A stretch of DNA of 64,000 nucleotides from positions 14,354 through 78,353 of the forward strand of contig CAZQCG010000023.1 of assembly GCA_964592425.1 (NCBI GenBank), read 5' to 3'. Both the position numbers and the translations under genes were made by a program. Origin of the DNA: Viridilinea sp964592425. GTDB taxonomy: Bacteria; Chloroflexota; Chloroflexia; Chloroflexales; Chloroflexaceae. The first letter of the stretch is position 1. The number at the start of each line of letters is the position of its first letter. Of the stretch, positions 51,834-60,069 are shown piece after piece. The notes under the pieces are model-generated. The model did not search any database. It had not been told where the DNA came from and saw nothing but the letters and a program-made list of their open reading frames with translations.

Positions 51834-53204
51834 ATGGCAGATGTGATCGTGATCGGCGGCGGGCCCGGTGGAACAGCTGCGGCAACCCGGGCGGCCCAAC
51901 TGGGTGCGCAGGTGACGCTGATCGAGCAAGCGGAGCTGGGCGGCAGTTGTGTCAACCGTAACTGCATCCCGCTGACGACTATGCTCGCCAGTGTTGAGCT
52001 CTGCCGGCGGATCAACCAGGCTGCAACCCTTGGCATCACGGTTGGGCCGGCCACGATCGATCTGCCCGCCCTGCTGGCCCGTAAAGATCAAATTGTGCAG
52101 GATCTCCGCGAGGGTATGGGTGCCTTGCTGCCGACCTTCGGGATCGAGGTGCGCCAGGGCCGGGCCCGTCTGCTTGATGCACGTACGGTCGAGGTAGACG
52201 GCACGCGCCTGCAGGCAAGCAAGGCGATCATCCTGGCCACCGGCGCTGGCTGGGCCGCGCTGCCCCCCGACGTCAGCGAGGTGCTGCGCCCCGACGAGGC
52301 CATCCGGCTCGATCCGCTGCCGGCCAGGGTGCTGATCTGGGGCGGCGAGGCCTCGGAGATCGAGTTCGCCACACTTTACGCCGGCCTTGGCACGCAGGTC
52401 AGCCTGGCGCTGGAGGGGCCGTATCCGCTGCCTGCCGAAGACTATGAGATCGGCCAGCGCCTGCAAGGCCTGTTACAGGCCCAGGGTATGCAGATCTTCA
52501 CCAATGTGCAGCTCAAGAGCGCTCAACGCGCACCCGATGGCCTGCATGTGCGCCTTAGCGGCAGTGGCGGCAGTGAGCAAGAGCTGGTCGTTGATGCGCT
52601 CTTCTGGGCCGGGCGCAGACCCAACAGCGCCGGCCTGGGCCTGGAAGCGCTCGGCGTGCGGCTCAACGCTGGCGCGGTGGTGGTTGATGATCACCAGCAG
52701 AGCAGTATGGCCGGAATCTACGCGGTGGGCGACCTGATCGGCCCGCCTTATTTCTCGGCCCTTGCCACGGTGGGCGGCATGGTCGCCGCCGAGAATGCAC
52801 TGGGCCAGACCCGGCGGCTCGACCGGCGCAACGTGCCGCGTTATGCCTTCTCCATCCCTGAGGTGGCCACCGTCGGCCTGACTGAAGATGAGGCGAGTGA
52901 CGCTGGCTATGATGTCGAGGTGGTTAACGTGGCTTTCAACAGTAGCCCACGGGCGATGGGCCTGGGTGAGAGTGAAGGCGGGATCAAGCTGGTAACCGAC
53001 CGGCAGCTGGGCAAGGTGCTCGGCGTACATATTGTCGGCCACCGCGCCACCGAGCTGATCAGCGAGGCCGCCCTGGGCCTGCAGCTCGAAGTGCTGGCCG
53101 AAGATCTGGCCTGGGCCGTGCGCATCCATCCAACCCTGAGCGAGAGTCTGGTCGAGGCCGCTCGCGCAGCCCTGGGACAGGCACTCTATGTTCCACGTTT
53201 CTGA
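51834..53204 (+). CDS. acoL: Dihydrolipoamide dehydrogenase E3
   Basis: A 456-residue flavoprotein disulfide reductase. FAD motif VIVIGGGPGGTAAATRAAQLG, redox disulfide LGGSCVNRNCIP (CxxxxC), NAD domain, and GIYAVGDLIGPP. The dimer-interface domain has the catalytic His-Glu region (AVRIHPTLSES). E3 reoxidises dihydrolipoamide with NAD+. I chose the ATG at 51834, behind AAGGAG, rather than the GTG at 51807. The lipBA fusion begins 17 bp before its stop. Confidence 0.93.
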   Translation: MADVIVIGGGPGGTAAATRAAQLGAQVTLIEQAELGGSCVNRNCIPLTTMLASVELCRRINQAATLGITVGPATIDLPALLARKDQIVQDLREGMGALLPTFGIEVRQGRARLLDARTVEVDGTRLQASKAIILATGAGWAALPPDVSEVLRPDEAIRLDPLPARVLIWGGEASEIEFATLYAGLGTQVSLALEGPYPLPAEDYEIGQRLQGLLQAQGMQIFTNVQLKSAQRAPDGLHVRLSGSGGSEQELVVDALFWAGRRPNSAGLGLEALGVRLNAGAVVVDDHQQSSMAGIYAVGDLIGPPYFSALATVGGMVAAENALGQTRRLDRRNVPRYAFSIPEVATVGLTEDEASDAGYDVEVVNVAFNSSPRAMGLGESEGGIKLVTDRQLGKVLGVHIVGHRATELISEAALGLQLEVLAEDLAWAVRIHPTLSESLVEAARAALGQALYVPRF

Positions 53205-54720
53205 GCCTCCCGACCCGGATGTGCGGCTGATCCGCATGGGCCGGGTGAGCTACCGCCACGCCGCCCGGCTAATGGAGCGGCTGGCAGCCGCTCGCCGCCA
53301 TGAGCAGATCGGCGATACCCTGCTGCTGGTTGAGCATCCGCCCGTCCTGACCATGGGCTGCGCCGGTGGGGTCGAGGATCTGCGGGTGACGACGGCCCGC
53401 CTGCACGACCTGGGGCTGGAGTTGATCCAGACCGGGCGTGGCGGACGTATGACCTACCACGGGCCAGGGCAACTGGTGGCCTACCCAATCATGCGCCTGC
53501 CCGACAATGACCTGCACGCCTATGCCGCCCGCCTCGAGCAGGTGGCCCTGGAGGTGCTGGCCGCGTGGGGCCTGGCCGGAAAACGGCTGCGCGCCCATCC
53601 CGGCGTCTGGTTGAACGGGGCGAAGATCGCCGCCATCGGTATCGCCGTCGCGGATGGCGTTACCAGCCACGGGCTGGCGCTCAATGTCGATCCCAACCTG
53701 GAGCATTTCCAACTGCTCAACCCCTGCGGCCTCGAACGGCGCGGGGTCACCTCGCTGCGCGCCGCCCTCGGCCATGCCCCGACGCTGGAGCAGGTTGAGC
53801 AGAGCTTTGTGAGCGCCTTCGCCCGAGTCTTCAACTGTAGCGTCGGAGCGCAGCGTCGGATGGGCGCGTGGCTGGTCGCCCCGGCAGCCCAGGCGGCCAC
53901 CCGCCCCGTCGAGCGCCTGGTTGATGATCTGAGCCTGCACACGGTCTGCCAGGCGGCGGCCTGCCCCAACCTCGGCGAGTGCTGGTCACGCGGGACGGCG
54001 ACCTTTATGCTGCTCGGCGACCGCTGTACGCGCCACTGTCGTTTCTGCAATGTGGCCCCCGGTCGGCCTCGCCCACCCGATCCGCTTGAGCCAGCACGGG
54101 TGGCGACGGCGGCGGCCCGTCTGGGTCTGGAGCATGTGGTGCTCACCTCGGTGGCCCGTGACGATCTACCCGATGGCGGGGCAGGCCATTTTGCCGCGAC
54201 GATCGGCAGTCTGCGCCAGCACCTGCCCCACGCCACCGTCGAGGTGCTGGTGCCCGACTTTGGTGGGGCCATCGGGCCGCTGCAGGTGGTGGCCGAAGCC
54301 CACCCCGATGTCTTTAACCACAACCTTGAGACGGTCGAGCGCCTCTCCGAGCGCGTGCGGGCGAAGGCCACCTACCGCCGCTCGCTGGCCGTGCTGGCCT
54401 GGGCGCGCCAACACGGCCTGACCACCAAGTCGGGGCTCATGCTAGGCCTCGGCGAAAGCTGCGGCGAGGTGATCACCGCTATGCGCGACCTGCGCCGGGC
54501 TGGCTGTAGCATCCTCACCCTTGGCCAGTACCTGCAACCGACCAGCCATCAACTCGAGGTGGCCGCCTACCTACCCCCCACGCTCTTTGATTGGTACCGC
54601 GAGTTGGCCCTGGGGCTGGGCTTCCAGGCGGTTGCCGCTGGCCCACTCGTGCGCAGTTCGTACCACGCCGAAGAGCTGTGGCTGGAGAGGACAGGCAGCT
54701 ATGCCCCCCTCGTTGAGTGA
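53188..54720 (+). CDS. lipBA: LipB-LipA fusion: octanoyltransferase and lipoyl synthase in one chain
   Basis: A 510-residue protein in one frame. Residues 1-225 are LipB: LVEHPPVLTMG, GRGGRMTYHGPGQLVAYPI, GAKIAAIGI with the catalytic Lys, and LNPCGLERRGVTSL with the catalytic Cys. Residues 230-510 are LipA: auxiliary-cluster Cys at 254, 259 and 265 (CQAAACPNLGEC), radical-SAM Cys at 280, 284 and 287 (CTRHCRFC), VLTSVARDDLPDGGA and the C-terminal RSSYHAEE with the cluster-ligand Ser. It would move octanoate from ACP to the carrier and add both sulfurs. It overlaps acoL and the next gene by 17 and 20 bp. Confidence 0.93.
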   Translation: MFHVSEPPDPDVRLIRMGRVSYRHAARLMERLAAARRHEQIGDTLLLVEHPPVLTMGCAGGVEDLRVTTARLHDLGLELIQTGRGGRMTYHGPGQLVAYPIMRLPDNDLHAYAARLEQVALEVLAAWGLAGKRLRAHPGVWLNGAKIAAIGIAVADGVTSHGLALNVDPNLEHFQLLNPCGLERRGVTSLRAALGHAPTLEQVEQSFVSAFARVFNCSVGAQRRMGAWLVAPAAQAATRPVERLVDDLSLHTVCQAAACPNLGECWSRGTATFMLLGDRCTRHCRFCNVAPGRPRPPDPLEPARVATAAARLGLEHVVLTSVARDDLPDGGAGHFAATIGSLRQHLPHATVEVLVPDFGGAIGPLQVVAEAHPDVFNHNLETVERLSERVRAKATYRRSLAVLAWARQHGLTTKSGLMLGLGESCGEVITAMRDLRRAGCSILTLGQYLQPTSHQLEVAAYLPPTLFDWYRELALGLGFQAVAAGPLVRSSYHAEELWLERTGSYAPLVE

Positions 54721-56143
54721 TTTTCCTCCTGAACGGCTGACCGATGACCTGGTTGAGCGCATGCTCTATGCCCGCGACCTGGCCCCTGTGCCGGCGATTA
54801 TGACCCGTTATTTCTTTCAGACCCTGCCCGACGCGGTGGTGCGTCCCGCCGATGCTCTGCAGGTGGCTGCGGTGCTGCGCCAGGCAAGCCGCCTGAATCT
54901 GCCGGTGACGCCGCGTGCGGCAGCCAGTACGAGCTACTACAATGCAGTTCCGGTGCGCGGCGGCCTGGTGCTGGATCTGAACGACCTGCGCTATGGCATC
55001 CGCTTTGACCCGGTCCGCGAGACGGTGCGGGTGCTGCCCGGCACGACCTGGTTTGAGCTTGATGATGCCCTGCGCCGTCAGGGCGCCGCAGTGCGATCCT
55101 ACCCTTCGAGTGCTGTGGCCGCCACCGTCGGCGGTTGGGTAAGCACCCAGGGCCATGGCCTTGGCAGCCTGCAGTACGGCGCACTCGCCGATCAGCTGGT
55201 GGCCCTCGAAGTCGTGCTGCCCAATGGCGAGCTACGTGAACTGACTCCCACGAGCGACCCGCCGCTGGACTGGTTTGTCGCTGCCGAGGGTACCCTGGGC
55301 GTGATCACCGCAGTTGAGCTGAAGGTGCGCCCACGCCCCGCCGCCGTTGCCAGCCACCTCTTCAGTTTTGATGACCTTGCCGGCCTGGCTGCCGATGTAG
55401 GCCAGCTGGCCAACCGTCAGCCGCGGCCCTATACGCTCTTCTTTGCCGACGATGGCTACCTGAACCTGCTGGCCAGAGCTGGTTTGCATGTGCCGTGTGA
55501 TCCAGCAACCAGCCGGGGCCTGCTGCTGGTACGCTACGAAGGCGAGCCACAGCTGGTCAAGCAGGGCCAGGCGCAACTGAGCCGCATGGCGGGGCGTGAA
55601 CTCGCCAGCGAACTGGCTCTGGATGAATGGAACCTGCGCTTATACCATCTACGCAGCAAACGCGGCGGCCCCTCGCTCCTCGCCGCCGAAAGCTGGCTCC
55701 CGCTACGCAACCTGGCAGGCTACCTTACCGCTGTGCGCGAGCTCGCCCGACGTAGCCAGCAACGCATCGGCAGCTACGGCCTGGCCGTCTCGTCCGAGTG
55801 GGCTCAGGTGATGGCGATCTACCCGACCGACGAGCGCCGTACCGCCGCCTACCTGGCGGCGATTGGCTTCACCCGGCACCTGCACGAGCTCGCCGCACGC
55901 TATGGCGGACGCCCCTACGGCGTGGGCCTCTGGAATACACCCTATCTCGCCCGGCTCTTCAGTCGTGCCCAGCTGAGCGAGCTACGCCGCCGCAAAGCCC
56001 GGCTCGACCCGGCGGGAATCATGAACCCGGCCAAGCTCTACGCTGCGCCCTTCCCCCTCTGGCCGCTCACCTTCGGCCCAGCCGCCACCCTGCTGAGCGC
56101 GGCCCATACCACGCTCCTGCGTGGCGAAAGGACAGCCCCATGA
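54701..56143 (+). CDS. FAD-linked oxidase, GlcD/D-lactate dehydrogenase-like
   Basis: A 480-residue vanillyl-alcohol-oxidase-type flavoprotein. The PP-loop FAD domain reads VVRPADALQVAAVLRQASR, VTPRAAASTSYYNAVPVRGG and SAVAATVGGWVSTQGHGLGSLQYG; the C-terminus matches FAD_oxidase_C (RRKARLDPAGIMNPAKLY). Relatives oxidise glycolate, D-lactate or other 2-hydroxy acids and pass electrons to an iron-sulfur partner, which is the next gene (ATGA overlap). I chose the ATG at 54701, which overlaps lipBA by 20 bp. The substrate is not evident. Confidence 0.87.
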   Translation: MPPSLSDFPPERLTDDLVERMLYARDLAPVPAIMTRYFFQTLPDAVVRPADALQVAAVLRQASRLNLPVTPRAAASTSYYNAVPVRGGLVLDLNDLRYGIRFDPVRETVRVLPGTTWFELDDALRRQGAAVRSYPSSAVAATVGGWVSTQGHGLGSLQYGALADQLVALEVVLPNGELRELTPTSDPPLDWFVAAEGTLGVITAVELKVRPRPAAVASHLFSFDDLAGLAADVGQLANRQPRPYTLFFADDGYLNLLARAGLHVPCDPATSRGLLLVRYEGEPQLVKQGQAQLSRMAGRELASELALDEWNLRLYHLRSKRGGPSLLAAESWLPLRNLAGYLTAVRELARRSQQRIGSYGLAVSSEWAQVMAIYPTDERRTAAYLAAIGFTRHLHELAARYGGRPYGVGLWNTPYLARLFSRAQLSELRRRKARLDPAGIMNPAKLYAAPFPLWPLTFGPAATLLSAAHTTLLRGERTAP

Positions 56144-57306
56144 GCAGCGCCCCGGTCTTTTTTCAAGGTCTGGCGAATGAGACGACCATCTGCGCTCAAT
56201 GCGGCTACTGCCGGGCTGTCTGCCCGACCTACGCCGGGGTGGGCTGGGAGTCCTGCTCGCCGCGTGGGCGGATCCAGCTGACAGGGTTGATGCTGGCGGG
56301 TGAGCCGCTCTCACCTGAGCAGATGACCCGGCTCTACCAATGTACGGTGTGCAGCGCCTGCACCGAGGTCTGCCCGACCCAGATCGACCTGCGCCAGTTC
56401 TGGCTGGCTGCCCGCGCCGAGGCTGCCCGGCGTGACCTGGCCCCGCCAGGGCTGAAGGCGGCCAAAGCGAACCTCACCGCGACCGGCAATGTCTACGGCT
56501 ACCCCAACGACGAGCGGGCCGGCTGGGCCGAATACATGGACGATGCGCCCGAAGATCTCTATCAGCGTGAGACAGCGGCAGTCGTCTACTTCGTCGGCTG
56601 CTCAACCGCCTTCTCGCCACGTGTGCAGCCCATCGCCGAGAGCCTGGTGCGCCTGCTCAGCGCCGCCGAGGTCGACTTCAGCATTATGGGCGGCGACGAG
56701 GTCTGCTGCGGTTTTCCGCTCCAGGTCGCCGGGCTGGCCGATGACTTCCACAGCCTGGTCGAGCACAACCTGGAGCAGGTGCGTGCCCGTGGTGCCGACA
56801 CGATCGTCTTCAACTGCCCGGCCTGCCGCTTGATGTGGCGCGAAGAGTATGCCGCCCACCTGCCCGGCGTACGCATGCTCCACGCCACCGAACTGCTGGC
56901 CGAATTGAGTGCGGCAGGCCGCCTGCACCTGCAGGAACTGGCGCAGACGGTCACCTACCACGACCCCTGCGACCTGGCGCGCAACGGAGGGGTCTACGAA
57001 GCGCCGCGCCAGCTGCTGGCGGCCATCCCCGGCCTGGAGCTAGTCGAGGCCCACGAACGCCGCGAGCGCGGGCTCTGCTGTGGTGGCGGCGGCGACATGG
57101 AGATGGTTGACCCGGGGCTTAGCCAGCGTGTGGCCGGGGCGACCGTCGCTAAACTGGCTGCCACCGGCGCTGGCACGATCATCACCGCCTGCCCCCAGTG
57201 TGTGCGCACCCTTAGCCGGGGTAGCGAACAAAGCACCCCCGCCGTCGCCGTCCTGGACATCGTCGAACTCCTCGCTCAAGCCCAGCAGGGAGCCAATGGG
57301 ACGTAG
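56140..57306 (+). CDS. HdrD/GlcF-like iron-sulfur protein with two CCG domains
   Basis: A 388-residue protein. Two 4Fe-4S ferredoxin motifs start it (CAQCGYCRAVCP and CTVCSACTEVCP). Two complete CCG (cysteine-rich) domains follow, each with a first Cys, a CC pair and a CxxC: VGCSTAF...EVCCGF...CPAC, and DPCDLAR...GLCCGGGG...CPQC. In heterodisulfide reductases CCG domains hold the cluster that cleaves disulfides; in GlcF/LldF-type enzymes they pass electrons to quinone. Overlapping the GlcD-like gene, it should be its electron acceptor. The next gene encodes a lipoyl carrier whose disulfide is a possible substrate. Confidence 0.88.
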   Translation: MSSAPVFFQGLANETTICAQCGYCRAVCPTYAGVGWESCSPRGRIQLTGLMLAGEPLSPEQMTRLYQCTVCSACTEVCPTQIDLRQFWLAARAEAARRDLAPPGLKAAKANLTATGNVYGYPNDERAGWAEYMDDAPEDLYQRETAAVVYFVGCSTAFSPRVQPIAESLVRLLSAAEVDFSIMGGDEVCCGFPLQVAGLADDFHSLVEHNLEQVRARGADTIVFNCPACRLMWREEYAAHLPGVRMLHATELLAELSAAGRLHLQELAQTVTYHDPCDLARNGGVYEAPRQLLAAIPGLELVEAHERRERGLCCGGGGDMEMVDPGLSQRVAGATVAKLAATGAGTIITACPQCVRTLSRGSEQSTPAVAVLDIVELLAQAQQGANGT

Positions 57307-57318
57307 TCCCTTTCGTCA

Positions 57319-57346
57319 GGGCGCAGCAGCTACCACTGCTGTGCCC
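57319..57346. repeat. Hairpin inside the operon, GCGCAGCAGC family
   Basis: GGGCGCAGCAG and CTGCTGTGCCC pair over 11 positions (one G-T pair) around CTACCA. It is the third member of the family seen at 17160 and 23429. Lying between two operon genes it may attenuate or process the transcript. Confidence 0.5.
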
Positions 57347-57361
57347 CAGCTAGGATTAACT

Positions 57362-57805
57362 ATGGCTGAATATGAAGGCATCATCCTTCCCGACGATCTC
57401 TACTACCAGCCTGAGGATCACCTCTGGGTACGCCTGGACGGGGCGCAGGTCTGGGTTGGCCTGGACGACATGGCGCAGCGCTCAGCAGGGGCGATCAGCG
57501 CCATCCGGCTCAAGCCGGCCGGGCGCCCGATCACCCAGGGCAAGCCCTTCGGCACTATGGAGGCCGGCAAATATGTCGGCCCGCTCAAGGCTCCCCTCAG
57601 CGGGCGTGTGCTCGCCATCAACGCAGAGGTCATGAGCCAGCCCGGCCTGCTCAACCAGGATCCCTACGGGCGCGCCTGGCTTTTGCAGATGGAGCCTGAA
57701 AACGCCAGTCGCGACCTGGCCAGCCTCATCCACGGCCCCGGCCTGCAAGCCTGGCTGACCCAGGCCGTAAACGACTGGCGACGGCGCGGCCTGCTCAAAG
57801 GCTGA
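57362..57805 (+). CDS. GcvH-like lipoyl carrier protein
   Basis: A 147-residue protein of the glycine-cleavage H / lipoate-binding fold: DLYYQPEDHLWVRLDGAQVWVGLDDMAQ matches the H-protein start, and Lys70 in MEAGKYVGPLKAPLSG occupies the lipoylation site. It lacks the usual ESVKA context and has about 20 extra C-terminal residues. No GcvT or GcvP gene is near. Stand-alone GcvH-like proteins (LbpA) serve heterodisulfide-reductase-like sulfur oxidation in other bacteria, so a similar carrier role with the preceding iron-sulfur protein is possible. The region between it and the previous gene holds a hairpin. Confidence 0.85.
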   Translation: MAEYEGIILPDDLYYQPEDHLWVRLDGAQVWVGLDDMAQRSAGAISAIRLKPAGRPITQGKPFGTMEAGKYVGPLKAPLSGRVLAINAEVMSQPGLLNQDPYGRAWLLQMEPENASRDLASLIHGPGLQAWLTQAVNDWRRRGLLKG

Positions 57806-57926
57806 AGCGACTCTCAGTTCACCCTCAGCCAGCCCTGAGTAACAGCGCAGTGGCCTACCATCGCCAACCTCCCCGGCGGGTGTTACCATCCGCACAAGAG
57901 CCGGCATCCGCCGCAAGGAGGTCGTT

Positions 57927-59057
57927 ATGGCGCACCGTAAGCTACGTATTGTTACAATCATGCTGAGTGCCGTTATCCTGCTGGTCACCCTCACGGCAGG
58001 CACGCCTGTGCAGGCCCAGGCGGCCCCGCGCTGTTTCCCTGAGACTGGCTACTGCATCGCAGGGACTCTGCGCGCCTACTGGGAACGCAACGGCGGCCTG
58101 GCCGTCTTTGGCTATCCGATCAGCGCCGAGCAGGTCGAGACGGTCGAAGGGACCTGGAGCGGCCCTGTGCAGTGGTTCGAGCGCGATCGGCTCGAAGACC
58201 ACAGTAATGAAGGTCTGGGCGTGCTGGCCGGGCGGCTCGGTGCCCGCGCCCTCGAACTCCAGGCGCGGCCCTGGCAGAGTCTGCCCGCAGCCAACGAGCG
58301 CCCTGCCGACTGCCGCTTCTTTCCCCAGACTGGCCACAACCTTTGTGGCGTCTTCCTGAGCTACTGGGAGCGCAACGGCGGCCTCGAACGCTTCGGCTAC
58401 CCGCTGAGCGAGCCAGCCACAGAGACCATCGAGAATTGGAGCGGCAGCGTCCAGTACTTCGAGCGGCGGCGTATGGAGCACCACCGCGAGTTCAGCGGCA
58501 CGCCCTATGAGGTGCTGCTCGGCCTGTTGGGCCGCAATACGCTTGAGGCCCAGGCCATCCCTGCCTGCGGCAGCGGTGCCGGCACGCTCGCCTTCGGGCT
58601 GGGGCCACGCATCAGCGACATCCCCTTCCGTAGCGCCCTGATCTGCCCGGCCCTGACCTATGCCAACCTCCCCGCCGCCTTCCAGCCCTTCCAGGGCGGC
58701 CATATGATCTGGCTCGATCTTGGTGCCGACGGACGCTCGATCATCGTGATCAAAGGCCCCGGACGTCCCGCGCCCGAACCCTCCTACTTCATCACCCCCG
58801 ACACCTACCAGCCGGGCGATGGGCTCATCCCCGTCGGCGATCCGCCCCCCGGCCTCTACGTCCCGGTCGGCGGCTTCGGCAAAATCTGGCGCGGGCGTAC
58901 CGGCCAGGGCCAGTGGATTGGCTACGGCACCGCCCCCGAACAGGCCGAGCGGGCCAATGTGCAGATCCTCGGCGGTGGCGGCATGCTTGTCCACCTCGTC
59001 CAGACAGATCAACTCTGGGTCTTCGGGCCACGCTACAGCTACTGGGATCTGCGCTAA
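57927..59057 (+). CDS. Secreted protein with two YWERNGG/FGYP repeats
   Basis: A 376-residue exported protein: signal peptide (IMLSAVILLVTLTAGTPVQAQA), then two copies of a roughly 85-residue motif with CF(P)ETG..C, AYWERNGGLAVFGYPIS, GPVQWFERDRLE and LGxxxLE, as also in FFPQTGHNLCGVFLSYWERNG. Similar repeats are common in secreted Chloroflexota proteins as I recall. The C-terminal 150 residues form a beta-rich domain without known motif. Two Cys per repeat may form disulfides. The ATG follows AAGGAGG. Function unknown; peptidoglycan or surface binding is a guess from LGFP-like character. Confidence 0.72.
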   Translation: MAHRKLRIVTIMLSAVILLVTLTAGTPVQAQAAPRCFPETGYCIAGTLRAYWERNGGLAVFGYPISAEQVETVEGTWSGPVQWFERDRLEDHSNEGLGVLAGRLGARALELQARPWQSLPAANERPADCRFFPQTGHNLCGVFLSYWERNGGLERFGYPLSEPATETIENWSGSVQYFERRRMEHHREFSGTPYEVLLGLLGRNTLEAQAIPACGSGAGTLAFGLGPRISDIPFRSALICPALTYANLPAAFQPFQGGHMIWLDLGADGRSIIVIKGPGRPAPEPSYFITPDTYQPGDGLIPVGDPPPGLYVPVGGFGKIWRGRTGQGQWIGYGTAPEQAERANVQILGGGGMLVHLVQTDQLWVFGPRYSYWDLR

Positions 59058-59217
59058 GGACAAAGATAGCACCTCTCAGCGTAATCGATTTATCCCTATC
59101 AAACCTCTACTCTCAACATATACTTGACTGCACAGGGGGCGATCCCACCACCATCCCTGCTCCACTTCCCATCCCAACCGCTGCTCCTGCCCCAATCGCC
59201 TACTCAGGAGGCTTGCT

Positions 59218-59436
59218 ATGCAGCGCTCGGCTATGCTCTTCTTTGTTCTGCTGCTGAGCATGATCACCCCGACCACAGCGCCATGGAGTAGCGCTGCGCC
59301 GGACTCACCACCCACTCCAGGCCTGCAAGCCGTTCGGTATCTTCACGTGGCTGCAGGTGAGAATCACACCTGCGGTTTGAGCGGCGACGGCTTGGTCTAC
59401 TTCTACTTTGTGCACATACCGCTTGTGCAAAACTGA
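59218..59436 (+). pseudogene. Truncated RCC1-repeat exported protein
   Basis: The start is intact (AGGAGG, ATG, signal peptide LFFVLLLSMITPTTAPW). The mature part opens as an RCC1-type repeat, HVAAGENHTCGLSGDGLVY, but where the usual CWG should follow, the sequence changes to FYFVHIPLVQN and stops at residue 72. No more repeats follow in any frame to 59566. I read this as a gene cut by a deletion or rearrangement near 59400. Confidence 0.65.
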
Positions 59437-59566
59437 ATCACGGGTGTCACGGATCGCCGTGCCTGGCGACTTTACGCCGCACTCACGGATACTGGGTTGT
59501 TGTAGAGGATGACCTTGTGTGCGGATCGCCAATCGAGCCATCCTCCGCTGAAAAAGGGACACCGCT

Positions 59567-60067
59567 ATGAAGACAAATGACCGTTTTCTGATCGGCATTG
59601 TGATCGGGCTGGTGCTCCTGGTAGTCGCAGCGCTGGTCGTCGCCCGTATGCGCCCCGAACCGACCTTTCAGGCTGAGACGAGCCCTGAAGGGGTGGCGAT
59701 GAACTACCTGCTGGCTCTCCAGCAGCGTGATCTAAGCCGGGCCTACGGCTACCTCGCCACCGATCTCTCGGGCTACCCGACGACGTTGGAGAAGTTTGCC
59801 GCCGATCTCAACCGTTATGGTGGTGGGCTCGACGAGCGTGAAAATGCCGTCGGGCATGAGGTCGTCGAGACGAGTGTCATCGGTAACCAGGCGACGATCA
59901 CTATGGGCAAGAGCGTTTTTACAGAGGGAGGCCTCTTTGATGAGGGCCAGTATCGCTACACCTTTCTCATGCATCTGCGTCGTGATGGCCCCGAGACACC
60001 CTGGAAGTTGACCGGCTCGGACAGCAACTGGGCCTGGTGCTGGAATGAGAAGGAAGGGTGTGAATAA
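59567..60067 (+). CDS. Small membrane-anchored protein, NTF2/DUF4878-like
   Basis: A 166-residue protein with one N-terminal membrane anchor (FLIGIVIGLVLLVVAALVVA) and an extracytoplasmic domain. It begins ETSPEGVAMNYLLALQQRDLSRAYGYL, a pattern typical of NTF2-like folds that act as small-molecule or lipid-binding domains in lipoproteins. No catalytic motif. ATG 59567 follows AAAGGG. It is directly followed (2 bp) by the membrane protein gene and is likely co-transcribed with it. Confidence 0.65.
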   Translation: MKTNDRFLIGIVIGLVLLVVAALVVARMRPEPTFQAETSPEGVAMNYLLALQQRDLSRAYGYLATDLSGYPTTLEKFAADLNRYGGGLDERENAVGHEVVETSVIGNQATITMGKSVFTEGGLFDEGQYRYTFLMHLRRDGPETPWKLTGSDSNWAWCWNEKEGCE

Positions 60068-60069
60068 GT

